From contig JBBQHP010000018.1 in NCBI GenBank assembly GCA_038324085.1, positions 1 through 64,000 of the forward strand: a stretch of 64,000 nucleotides of DNA, given 5' to 3'. The stretch's first letter is position 1. Each line of letters starts with the position of its first letter. The translations under genes and the position numbers were made by a program. This document shows positions 36,834-44,978 of the stretch, in pieces. This DNA is from Ga0077523 sp038324085. Lineage in GTDB: Bacteria > Pseudomonadota > Gammaproteobacteria > Burkholderiales > Ga0077523. The notes beneath the pieces are model-generated. The model saw nothing but the letters and a program-made list of their open reading frames with translations, did no database searches and was not told the DNA's origin.

Positions 36834-38039
36834 CTATGCGGCACGCACCTCCACGAGTCGCGGCCGTTGCAGCATTTCCAAATGCCTCGCCCAGAGTTCG
36901 AGGGCGGCCTTCCGTTCTTCCCAAAAGTCGCCGCGATCGTAGATCTCGATTAGTCCGCCGAGGCTATGGTTCAAGCACTTTTCGGCGACGATGACGTCGA
37001 CGCCCAGTTTCCGGAGATGGGCGCGAGCCGTGCTACGCAAGTCGTGGACATTGAACCGGCGAGTATTGGCTTCAAGTCGCTGCAGCGCTGTATTGAGGCG
37101 GGCACGTGAAGCGTGCTTTCGGGGCGCCGTGGATGGGATGAGCCAAGGTGTGCCCATCATCTTCGCCATGTCGATCAGTTCCCGGAACCACGCCACCACC
37201 ATGGGCGCGAGCGGGATGACGAGGCCTTCGCGGGTCTTCGCGTGCTCATCGGGGATCGTCCAGCGGCCACCCATCAGGTCCACATGTTCGACGCGCGCCT
37301 TGGTCAGTTCGCTCTTGCGAGTACATGTGGCTAACAAGATGCGCAGCGCCAGGGCATTGACCTTGCCGAGCTGTGGCAGGGCGGCTAAGACCTCCCGAAG
37401 TTCCTCGTCATCCAAGGACACGCGCTTGCGCGGCGGCGGTCGCTTGCCCAGTACTGCGCGCGACGACAGGCCGAGCATGGGATTTTCGCGGAGCACTCCG
37501 CGGGCGATGCCGTGTTTGAGGACCACGGAGAGCACGCTAAACACCCGCGCTGCCGTTGTGTACGAATGGGGCACTATCCCCTCCAACAGACCGGCGATCT
37601 CCTCGCGGGTGATCTCGTCGAGTGGCTTCCGGCCGACTTTGGGGCGCACGTGTAACCGTAGGAGGCGCGTGTAGTCCTCAAGGGTGACATTGGCCAACGC
37701 CGATCCTTCCTTGGCGAGGTAGGTGTCGGCCAAGTCGTTGAACGTCTTGCGGCCCCGCACGGCGGCGTCCTTGACCTGCCTGACGAGTAGAGGGTCTTCG
37801 CCCTTGGATAGCTCGACGCGACGTTCCCGGGCCGTGTTGCGGGCCATGGCTAGCGACATCCCCGGGTAACAGCCCAGTGTCATCGTCTTTGGCTTGCCGC
37901 CATAGCGGTACCGCAGCGCCCACGTGGCCCGGCCCGTAGGCGAGATGCAGAACGTCAGCCCATCGCCGTCTGCCTTCCCTGCGAGTGCATTCCCTTCGCG
38001 GACCCAGGTCCGCAGAGTGGCGTCGTTGAGTCGTCCCAT
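36834..38039 (-). CDS. Tyrosine-type integrase (P4 family, DUF4102 N-terminal domain)
   Basis: Site-specific recombinase of 401 residues. The N-terminal DUF4102-like domain (LRYRYGGKPKTMTLGCYPGM, then SLAMARNTARE) is the arm-binding part; the SAM-like core-binding domain spans about 95-190; the catalytic domain carries Arg in LLATCTRKSEL, HDLRSTAR, LNHSLGG and the nucleophilic Tyr in IEIYDRG. GGAGG lies five bases before the chosen ATG. It is next to the right boundary of the element, as expected for an integrase beside its attachment site. Unlike most P4-type integrases, its target here is a protein gene and not a tRNA gene. Confidence 0.95.
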   Translation of the reverse strand: MGRLNDATLRTWVREGNALAGKADGDGLTFCISPTGRATWALRYRYGGKPKTMTLGCYPGMSLAMARNTARERRVELSKGEDPLLVRQVKDAAVRGRKTFNDLADTYLAKEGSALANVTLEDYTRLLRLHVRPKVGRKPLDEITREEIAGLLEGIVPHSYTTAARVFSVLSVVLKHGIARGVLRENPMLGLSSRAVLGKRPPPRKRVSLDDEELREVLAALPQLGKVNALALRILLATCTRKSELTKARVEHVDLMGGRWTIPDEHAKTREGLVIPLAPMVVAWFRELIDMAKMMGTPWLIPSTAPRKHASRARLNTALQRLEANTRRFNVHDLRSTARAHLRKLGVDVIVAEKCLNHSLGGLIEIYDRGDFWEERKAALELWARHLEMLQRPRLVEVRAA

Positions 38040-38050
38040 TGAATCCTCCA

Positions 38051-38104
38051 TGTGTATGTGAAAAGTCGATGCAGGTCGACCGTACTCACGCACTCACATA
38101 CACA
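38051..38104. promoter_or_regulatory. Nested inverted repeats upstream of the integrase gene
   Basis: TGTGTATGTGA (38051-38061) and TCACATACACA (38094-38104) are perfect 11-base inverted repeats separated by 32 bases, and inside them GTCGA (38065-38069) faces TCGAC (38076-38080). They lie 12-65 bases before the integrase start and 135-190 bases from the right core site. They could be operators of the integrase promoter or arm-type binding sites; a matching 11-mer occurs near the other end of the element. Confidence 0.5.
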
Positions 38105-38238
38105 CAAATCGGAGAACTCTGGCGGACGAAGCCGAACAAGGCCGAACTGATTCAGGCAGAACAACTGCCCTGCATTCCGCGAGTTACCGACCAGCGCGCG
38201 AACGAGTGCGTACTTAGACGGGCGATTGCGGACAAGTG

Positions 38239-38254
38239 TTGCCGTTCTGGATGA
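38239..38254. other. Putative attachment site, exporter N-half side
   Basis: TTGCCGTTCTGGATGA, the partner of the sequence at 29537-29552 (13 of 16 identical, same orientation). It lies where the exporter reading frame (ending RQYLVI) stops matching the family. The six bases TGGATGA plus flanks are the best candidate for the strand-exchange region. Confidence 0.6.
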
Positions 38255-38999
38255 CGAGATACTGGCGGATCCATGACATCGCGTTCGAGAACAGCGTGAT
38301 GGCCGCGAGCGCGGTGGCGATCACGAGCAGGGTGCTGAGCGTGCGGTGCACGACGACCTTGTCGATGATGGTCTGGGTGAACAGCGGTGCGGCGAGTCCG
38401 AGCAGCTGGATCAGCAGCGACGCCAGCAGGACGTCGCGCCAGACCGGACGGTGGCGCAGCAGCTCGGCCGCGAACCAGGCGAATCCGAACGATGCGCAGT
38501 GCGGCTGGCCTGCGGCCGGGCGTTGCGCACCGGTAGTGTCGGCGAGAGGCACGGGGCCCTTGCGGGTGACATGCCACAACGCGGGGTGGAGCGCAGCTTC
38601 CATCGTTTCGCGGGAGGACATCTCGCCCACCGGGCTGCCGGCGCGGAAGAACAGGACGCGGTCGCCGTCGGCGCGAACGATGAACACCGGAACGGATGCC
38701 GGCCCTTGCGCACCGGGCGGCGCGCGGAGGAAGCCGATGGCGGGCAGGGCCGTCGAATCGAGACCGCGCTCCCGGCGCGAACGCCGCTCGAGATCGAATC
38801 CGAGTGCGGCGGCTGCCGAGCGCAGGCCGTCGATCGAATGGGGGGGCGGAAACTGTCGCGCCACCAGGGTCGCGTCGTGCGGCACGCGGTGATACTGGCA
38901 AAGGCTGCCCAACAGCCACGCGAAGTCCCCGGCTTCCAGCCCGATCGACTGGTTGCCGTCGTCGGCCGGCGCCGACGCCAATGCACCATGCAGCTTCAT
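38239..38999 (-). pseudogene. Type I secretion ABC exporter, N-terminal half (split by insertion)
   Basis: The ATG at 38999 starts a frame with a C39-like domain (SIGLEAGDFAWLLGSLCQYH), in which the catalytic Cys/His pair is not in the usual context, as in C39-like domains of RTX exporters that bind but do not cleave substrate. Two membrane helices follow (VLLASLLIQLLGLAAPLFTQ; LLVIATALAAITLF), then WIRQYLVI, where similarity ends at the element boundary; a stop in element DNA closes the frame at 38214. The ATPase half is 8.7 kb away at 28123-29552, so no intact exporter can be made from this locus. Confidence 0.9.
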
Positions 39000-39435
39000 G
39001 CCACGCATCCCGGAACCGCTCCGGGCCGTGGAGGGACGCGCCACCGACTCGCGCCGGACGATGCACCTCGGCAGATCGGGTTGCCGATGACCAGGCCGCG
39101 GGCCTGGCGTGCCTTGCCGGGTGCAACGCGGCATGCCGGACGCTTGGGCCTGGCGGGCAGCGCTGACGGTCGGTCTACCGTTTCACGGCTTTCGTGCGCG
39201 CCTCCCCGACCAGATCGGTTCTCCAGTCGTCCCTTGCGATTGGTCGGTGTTGTCTCCGCGGCCCCCACCGGCGCTGGCCGGGAGGTCGGGATCGTTCGAT
39301 CGACGATTGGGGGAACCTTACCGACCGCACTCCGACGCTGTCAACGGTCAGCCCTATTCCGTCGGAATGAGGCGCTTTCACGCTGCCGTCACACCGCGCC
39401 CTTAGCCTTGGCCGCATCCGACGAGGACTTGTCCC
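39000..39435. other. Intergenic region, no gene seen
   Basis: This 436-base gap lies between the divergent exporter N-half and the GDCCVxC gene. No convincing coding frame or RNA gene was found. It should contain the original exporter promoter and the promoter of the plus-strand gene. A weak inverted pair TCCGAC / GTCGGA around 39330-39366 lies upstream of the plus-strand start. Confidence 0.5.
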
Positions 39436-39654
39436 ATGAACCGAGAGATTCACCGTTTTTCCATCCTGACCTGTCCCGAATGCGCTCACGCCCAGGCCGA
39501 GCGCGTGCCGGCCGGCGAAGGCAGCGTGCTCTACCAGTGCAGCGCCTGCCGTGTGCTGCTGCGGCCGAAGCAGGGCGATTGCTGCGTGCTTTGCTCGTAT
39601 GGCGACGTGCCCTGCGGCGCGTTCGCGCTCGTGTCGGAAGAATTGCCCGCCTGA
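39436..39654 (+). CDS. GDCCVxC-domain small zinc-ribbon protein
   Basis: Protein of 72 residues with four cysteine groups: CPEC, CSAC, GDCCVLC and CG at PCGAF. The GDCCVxC motif defines a small family in which some members place selenocysteine in this motif; here all codons are ordinary cysteines. The pattern resembles a metal-binding zinc ribbon, often found near metal resistance or redox genes. Function is not established. The gene stands alone on the plus strand and converges with the PsiF-repeat gene 64 bases on. Confidence 0.85.
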   Translation: MNREIHRFSILTCPECAHAQAERVPAGEGSVLYQCSACRVLLRPKQGDCCVLCSYGDVPCGAFALVSEELPA

Positions 39655-39718
39655 AGAGCGGCCCGGGCGATCCGGCCGCCGCGCGCCGGTATGCCGCCCG
39701 GGTGGAGCGGGAGGGCGG

Positions 39719-40144
39719 CTACTTCGACAGGCACTCGCTCATGAATTTCTTGCGGTCGTCGCCCTTCAACGCCTTTGCGGAGGCGTCGGCATTGCAGGTC
39801 TTCATCTTGTCCTGCTGGGTGGCCGGCGGCGCGGCGGCCTCGGCGGATGCGCCCGACAGGCATTCGCTCATGAACTTCTTGCGCGTGTCGCCGGACAGCG
39901 CCTTGGTCTTGGCCTCGGAATTGCAGGATTTCATCCGTTCCTGGGACGACGACAACGCCTTCTTCCCGGGCTCGGGCCTGGCGGCCGACAGGCACTCGCT
40001 CATGAACTGTTTACGCTCGTCGCCCTTTAGCGCCTTCTGGGCGGCCTCGGCGTTGCAGGTCTTCATTTTCTCCTGCTGCGTGGCCGCGATAACGGGGCCG
40101 GCGCCCAGCAGGGTCACGATCAGGGCGATGGCGAATGTCTTCAT
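39719..40144 (-). CDS. psiF: PsiF-repeat exported protein
   Basis: Exported protein of 141 residues with signal peptide MKTFAIALIVTLLGAGPVIA. The mature part is three copies of the PsiF repeat, each with the pattern MKxCNxxAxxKALxGDxRKxFMSECL, at about 25-50, 68-93 and 110-138. PsiF in E. coli is phosphate-starvation inducible, but the molecular function is unknown. Two cysteines per repeat could form disulfides in the periplasm. It is divergent from the glutathione peroxidase gene. E. coli PsiF has two repeats, so three is longer than the type protein. Confidence 0.9.
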   Translation of the reverse strand: MKTFAIALIVTLLGAGPVIAATQQEKMKTCNAEAAQKALKGDERKQFMSECLSAARPEPGKKALSSSQERMKSCNSEAKTKALSGDTRKKFMSECLSGASAEAAAPPATQQDKMKTCNADASAKALKGDDRKKFMSECLSK

Positions 40145-40338
40145 GGTGTGGCTCTCCGATGGTCGGTCACTGCAGAGGGGGTCTCGAAATGCGCGCTGAT
40201 CGTAACCGACGGAGCTTACACGGCGCTGACTGCCGGCCTGCCGCCGCCGTCGCCAGGACCGGAACTTTATGGCGGCCCCGGGTCTCACAGCCTCCGGTGG
40301 CAGGCGAGGGGCGTTCTCATCCAACGAACAGGAGCGTC

Positions 40339-40884
40339 ATGAACAAGATCGCAGGAACACTCATGGGGGCCGTCTTCCTCGGCATGTTGCCCGGCGTGGT
40401 CGGTGCAGCGTGCCCCGCGCTGCTCAACCAGCAGATGACCACGCTCGAGGGCAAGCCGCTCGACCTGTGCCAGTTCGAAGGCAAGGCGATCCTGGTCGTC
40501 AACACCGCCAGCAAATGTGGGTACACGCCCCAGTTCGACCAGCTCGAAGGGATGTACAAGCAATACAAGGCACGCGGGCTGGTGGTGCTCGGGTTTCCGT
40601 CGAACGATTTCCGGCAGGAACTCGCGAGCAACAAGGAAGTGGGCGACTTCTGCCGCATGACCTACGGCGTCCGCTTTCCGATGGCGGAAAAATCGTCGGT
40701 GATCGGCGACGCCGCGAATCCGTTCTTCAAACGCCTGGCCGAAGCCACGATGGATCCGCCGACGTGGAACTTCCACAAGTATCTGATCGCGCCCGACGGC
40801 AAGACCGTGTTCAGTTTTCCGTCCGGCATGGCACCGGATTCCGCCCCGGTGATGACGAAGCTGCAAACGATGTTGAAGCCGTAG
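40339..40884 (+). CDS. Glutathione peroxidase family protein with signal peptide
   Basis: Protein of 181 residues of the BtuE/Gpx family. A hydrophobic leader (MNKIAGTLMGAVFLGMLPGV, cleavage near VGAA) predicts periplasmic location, unlike cytoplasmic BtuE. The peroxidatic cysteine is in NTASKCGYTPQF, and the conserved Gln and Trp are in LGFPSNDFRQE (shifted context) and TWNFHKYLI. It probably reduces hydroperoxides using thioredoxin-like donors, because glutathione is scarce in the periplasm (inference). AGGAG precedes the ATG by six bases. Confidence 0.9.
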   Translation: MNKIAGTLMGAVFLGMLPGVVGAACPALLNQQMTTLEGKPLDLCQFEGKAILVVNTASKCGYTPQFDQLEGMYKQYKARGLVVLGFPSNDFRQELASNKEVGDFCRMTYGVRFPMAEKSSVIGDAANPFFKRLAEATMDPPTWNFHKYLIAPDGKTVFSFPSGMAPDSAPVMTKLQTMLKP

Positions 40885-40998
40885 CGGCGCGTCGCTGCCG
40901 ACTCGTCCTCGCCGCAGCGCTGTTCACGCCAGTCGGGTTTCGGTAACCTCGGGGCCGGGAGACTTTCCGAAGCCAACGACAACTCTCGATAGGCGGAC

Positions 40999-43900
40999 AT
41001 GGCACTGTTGGATCGCGTATTCGCGCGTCGTGCCGCAGCGCCTGCGGCCGGCGCATCGGCGGCATCGGCGAAAGCGCGGCCCAGGCGCGAGCTGTGGAAG
41101 AAGATCGCCCTTGGCGTGGGCGTCTTTTTCGTCGTGCTGATCCTGTTCGGATTCTTCGCGGCGCCCCCGATCATCAAGTCGATCCTGGTCAACAAGGTCT
41201 CCGAGCAGCTCGGTCGCCAGGTGAGCGTCGGTGCGATCCACGTGAACCCGTTCCTGCTCACCGTCGAGATCGAGGCTTTCCTCATCAAGGAGAAGGGCAG
41301 CAGCGAACGCTTCGTCGCGTTCGACAAGCTGCGCCTCGATGCCCAGGTCGAATCGGTCTACCGGCGGGCGCCCGTGCTGCGCGAGATCAAGCTGGACAAT
41401 CCCTACGTGCACATCGTGCGTATCCAGGGACAGCGCTACAACTTCTCCGATCTGATCGACAAATTCGCCGCGTCCGCGGCGAGGCGGAAACCCGGGACGA
41501 AGCCGGAGGAGCCCGCGCTGTTCTCGCTGAACAACATCCAGCTGACGGGCGGCAGCGTCGATTTCGACGATCGGCCGGAGAACACGAAGCACCGTGTGCG
41601 CGAGTTGAAACTCGCGATCCCGTTCCTCTCGAATCTGCCGTACTACGAAGACATCTTCGTGCGGCCGGCCTTCGCGGCCAAGGTCAACGGCACGCCGGTT
41701 GCGCTGAATGCCCGCACCAAGCCGTTCGATGCTTCGCGCGAGACTTCGGTGGATCTCAAGCTCACTGACCTGAACCTGCCGTTCTATCTCGAGTACGTCC
41801 CGTTCGAGCTGCACTACAAACCGTTATCGGCCCTGCTGGACGCCAATCTCGGCCTCACCTTCGCGCAGCCTGTGGGCCGCAAGCCGACGCTATCCGTGGC
41901 CGGCACCGTAGCGCTCAGGGATCTGAAGATTCAGGAACTGTCGGGCAGCCCGCTGGTTGCCTTCGATCGCCTCGACTGTGCCATCGAACGGATCGATGTA
42001 TTCGCGCGGAAGGCGGCGATCCGCCAGATCAAGCTGTCGGGTCTCGACCTGACCGTGCATCGCGCCGCGGACGGCGAGCTCAATGTCATGTCCTTGCTGG
42101 CGGTCTCCAAGGGCGGCGAGGCGCTGACGAAGGTGCGAGACGAGACCAAGGAGGGCCAGGTGAACGATGCGGCGCCCCCGGGGCAGGCGGCGCCGCCGCC
42201 ATCGTCCGCGCCGCCGGAGATCTCGGTCGCTGAGATCCTGGTGCCCGATGCGCGGATTGCCTGGGTCGACGACGTACCCGAAGCATCGTTCCGCACGACG
42301 TTGGCCCCGCTCAAGGCGACGATCCGGAACTTCGATACCGCGCCGGACGCGCTGACCGAGGCTGAGCTCGATGCCACGACCGATGCCGGCGAGACGATCG
42401 GTGCGAAGCTTGCATATGCCTTCATCGCGCGTACGACCGAGGGTTCGGTCACGCTCGGAAATGTTCCGCTCAAGCGCTACGCGCCGTATTACCGCGACAG
42501 CATCCTGTTCGACCTCGAGGACGGCACGCTGGACGCCACCGCGAAGGTCGCGATCGCGATCGATTCCGACGGCGTGAAAGTGTCGGCAAGCGAGATTGAA
42601 TCGCAGCTGAAGAGTCTGCGATTGCGCAAGCGCGGCGATGCGGAGGCTTTCCTGCGCATGGCACAGATGCAGGTGCACGGCGGGAGCCTCGATCTCGCCA
42701 GGCACGAAGTCACGCTCGCCGAGGTCACAAGCCGCAAGGCGAGCGTCGCGGTGACGCGCGCGGCTGACGGCAAGATCAACCTGGCCGATCTGACGCCGCC
42801 GCCCAAGGTCGGCGTGGCGGTGGTGCCGCCCGCGCCGGGCTCTCCGGGCACCGAGGCGGGCGCGGACACGCCCTGGCTCGTAACACTCAAGCGTCTGACG
42901 CTCGACGACTACGGCGTTCGGTTCGACGACCGCCTGCTGGCCCAGGCGGTGGTGACGGTGATCGACCCGATCCGGCTCGTGGTCGACGATTTCCAGCTCG
43001 GGGGCAAGCCGCACGCCGCCAAGGTCGACCTCAAGCTCGCCATCAACAAGGGCGGCGAATTGAAGGCGAAGGGGCTGGTTACGCCGCAACCGGTCGAGGC
43101 CGACATGAACGTCGCCTTGAACCACCTCGCGATCGGGCCGTTCCAGCCGTACTTCGCCGACAAGGTGAATATCACTTTGGCGAGCGGGGAGGTCGCGGCG
43201 GTCGGGACGGTGAGGTTCTCCCTGCCGCCACGGGGCAAACCCTTGTTCGAGTACGACGGCACCGCCGCGATCAACCGGCTCGCGACCCTGGACAAACAGA
43301 ACGCCGAGGATTTCCTCAAGTGGGAATCGCTGTTCTTCGACGGGGTACGCCTGAAGAGCGAGCCGCTGTTCATCGACGTGAAGAAAGTCGCGTTGACAGA
43401 CTTCTATTCGCGCATGGTGGTGAACGAGGATGGCAGTTTGAACCTGCAGGGGATCATGGCCAATGAGCCGGCCGCGGCGGTGGACGCGGCAGAGGCGGCG
43501 AGCGCCGAAAGCGACAAGAAACCGTCTTCGGAACCGAAACGGGCCGGGGCGCGCAAGCCGACGGCCAAGGGTGCGCCGGCCCCGTCGGCGGGATCGAATT
43601 CCGCGACGGGCGCCGACGCCGTCACCAAACTGGTCAAGATCGATCAGGTCACCTTGCAGGGCGGCACGATCAATTTCTCCGATCGCAGCATCAAGCCGAA
43701 CGTAAGCGCCACCATGACGGAGGTCGGCGGTCGAGTCACCGGGCTGATGTCCGACCCGACCACGCGTGCCGACGTGGATCTGCGCGGCAAGCTCTCGAAC
43801 CAGGCGCCGCTCACCATCACCGGGAAGATCAATCCGCTCGCCGGCGACCTGTTCGCCGACATCAAGGTGAGCTTCATCGACATCGAGCTGCCACCGTTCA

Positions 43901-44829
43901 CGCCCTACTCGGGAAAGTACACGGGGTACACGATCGAGAAAGGCAAGCTCACGCTCGATCTCACCTACCTGATCGACAAACGCAAGCTCAAGGCCGAGAA
44001 CAAGATCTTCATCGATCAGCTCACGTTCGGCGACAAGGTGGAAAGCGCCGACGCGACCAAGCTTCCGGTGCAGCTCGCCATCGCGCTGCTGAAGGATCGC
44101 GACGGGCGCATCAACCTCGACGTACCGATCGAAGGCTCGCTCGACGACCCCAAGTTCCGGCTCGGCAAGGTCATCTGGCAGGTGATCGTCAACCTGGTCA
44201 CCAAGGCGGTGACCGCACCGTTCGCATTGATCGGATCGCTGTTGGGCGGGGGCGGCGGCGAACAGCTCTCCTACGTCGAATTTGCGCCGGGGACGGCGCT
44301 ACTCGACGCGGAAGGCCGGAAGAAGCTCGATCAGTTGGTCAAGGCATTGCGTGATCGGCCGCAACTCAAGCTCGAGGTAACCGGTCACGTGGACGTCGAG
44401 AAGGACCGCGAAGCCCTGCGTCAAGGCGCGTTCGAGCGCAAGCTGAAGGCGCAGAAGTGGAAGGATCTCGCGAAGACCAATCAGGCGCCGCCGTCCATCG
44501 ACGACGTCACCGTCGCGCCGGGGGCCGAGTACGAGAAATATCTTGAACTCGCCTACCGTGCGGAGAAATTTCCCAAGCCGCGCAACTTCATCGGCCTGCT
44601 GAAGGACCTCCCGGTGCCGGAGATGGAAAAGCTGATGCAGACCCACATCGTCGCCACGGATGATGACCTGCGCAACCTGGCAGTGCAGCGGGAGCAGGCG
44701 GTGAAGGACGCCTTCCTGAAAGCGGGCGATATCGGTGCGGACCGGGTGTTCCTGGTGGAACCCAGGACGCTCGCACCGGCGGCGAAGGAAAAATTGAAGG
44801 CAAGCCGAGTGGATTTCGTGCTGCGCTGA
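40999..44829 (+). CDS. DUF748 / AsmA-like large envelope protein
   Basis: Protein of 1276 residues with one N-terminal membrane helix (about 33-55, IALGVGVFFVVLILFGFFAA) and a long periplasmic part of the DUF748/AsmA-like type, starting with ILVNKVSEQLGRQVSVGAIH. The repeated beta-strand pattern suggests the elongated groove structure now proposed for AsmA-family phospholipid transporters between membranes (established for YhdP/TamB relatives, inferred here). Low-complexity alanine/lysine linkers occur near residues 390 and 830-870. An OmpA-like C-terminal motif (FAPGTALLDAEGRKKLDQLV) is present near 1095. Monocistronic by position. Confidence 0.85.
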   Translation: MALLDRVFARRAAAPAAGASAASAKARPRRELWKKIALGVGVFFVVLILFGFFAAPPIIKSILVNKVSEQLGRQVSVGAIHVNPFLLTVEIEAFLIKEKGSSERFVAFDKLRLDAQVESVYRRAPVLREIKLDNPYVHIVRIQGQRYNFSDLIDKFAASAARRKPGTKPEEPALFSLNNIQLTGGSVDFDDRPENTKHRVRELKLAIPFLSNLPYYEDIFVRPAFAAKVNGTPVALNARTKPFDASRETSVDLKLTDLNLPFYLEYVPFELHYKPLSALLDANLGLTFAQPVGRKPTLSVAGTVALRDLKIQELSGSPLVAFDRLDCAIERIDVFARKAAIRQIKLSGLDLTVHRAADGELNVMSLLAVSKGGEALTKVRDETKEGQVNDAAPPGQAAPPPSSAPPEISVAEILVPDARIAWVDDVPEASFRTTLAPLKATIRNFDTAPDALTEAELDATTDAGETIGAKLAYAFIARTTEGSVTLGNVPLKRYAPYYRDSILFDLEDGTLDATAKVAIAIDSDGVKVSASEIESQLKSLRLRKRGDAEAFLRMAQMQVHGGSLDLARHEVTLAEVTSRKASVAVTRAADGKINLADLTPPPKVGVAVVPPAPGSPGTEAGADTPWLVTLKRLTLDDYGVRFDDRLLAQAVVTVIDPIRLVVDDFQLGGKPHAAKVDLKLAINKGGELKAKGLVTPQPVEADMNVALNHLAIGPFQPYFADKVNITLASGEVAAVGTVRFSLPPRGKPLFEYDGTAAINRLATLDKQNAEDFLKWESLFFDGVRLKSEPLFIDVKKVALTDFYSRMVVNEDGSLNLQGIMANEPAAAVDAAEAASAESDKKPSSEPKRAGARKPTAKGAPAPSAGSNSATGADAVTKLVKIDQVTLQGGTINFSDRSIKPNVSATMTEVGGRVTGLMSDPTTRADVDLRGKLSNQAPLTITGKINPLAGDLFADIKVSFIDIELPPFTPYSGKYTGYTIEKGKLTLDLTYLIDKRKLKAENKIFIDQLTFGDKVESADATKLPVQLAIALLKDRDGRINLDVPIEGSLDDPKFRLGKVIWQVIVNLVTKAVTAPFALIGSLLGGGGGEQLSYVEFAPGTALLDAEGRKKLDQLVKALRDRPQLKLEVTGHVDVEKDREALRQGAFERKLKAQKWKDLAKTNQAPPSIDDVTVAPGAEYEKYLELAYRAEKFPKPRNFIGLLKDLPVPEMEKLMQTHIVATDDDLRNLAVQREQAVKDAFLKAGDIGADRVFLVEPRTLAPAAKEKLKASRVDFVLR

Positions 44830-44978
44830 GGCAACTTCGGGCGAGTCGATCGTCTTGCCGGACGGCACCGATCGCCTCCTGACGCCGCCAACGCCGCTGT
44901 TGCGACAACGTCGGCCCGGGGGCTGCCGGTTCTCGCCGGCGTCCTCAAGCTCCTGGCCGGGCCGCCGTAAACGGAGCG

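Larger units (their letters stand above)
29553..38238. mobile_element. Integrative element of about 8.7 kb inserted in the exporter gene
   Basis: The element separates the two halves of an ABC exporter gene and is bounded by imperfect direct repeats. It carries a tyrosine integrase next to the right boundary, a minus-strand chain of genes overlapping by a few bases (replication-initiator-like, DnaB-like ATPase, small phage-type proteins), a frameshifted small gene and a cargo block of exported proteins. Base composition is more AT-rich than the flanks, most clearly at 31.0-32.1 kb. No capsid, tail, portal, large terminase or conjugation genes were recognised, so it may be a satellite-type or replicating integrative element. 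Confidence 0.8.

Noticed and set aside
36661..36924. Possible small minus-strand gene overlapping the integrase end
   Set aside because: Overlaps the integrase C-terminus by 91 bases and lacks similarity or a ribosome binding site.
38090..38260. tRNA gene as integration target
   Set aside because: P4-type integrases often use tRNA genes, but no tRNA-like fold or T-arm sequence is present at either boundary; the target is the exporter gene.
39436..39654. Selenoprotein with recoded UGA
   Set aside because: No in-frame TGA occurs in the motif; all positions are TGC or TGT cysteine codons.
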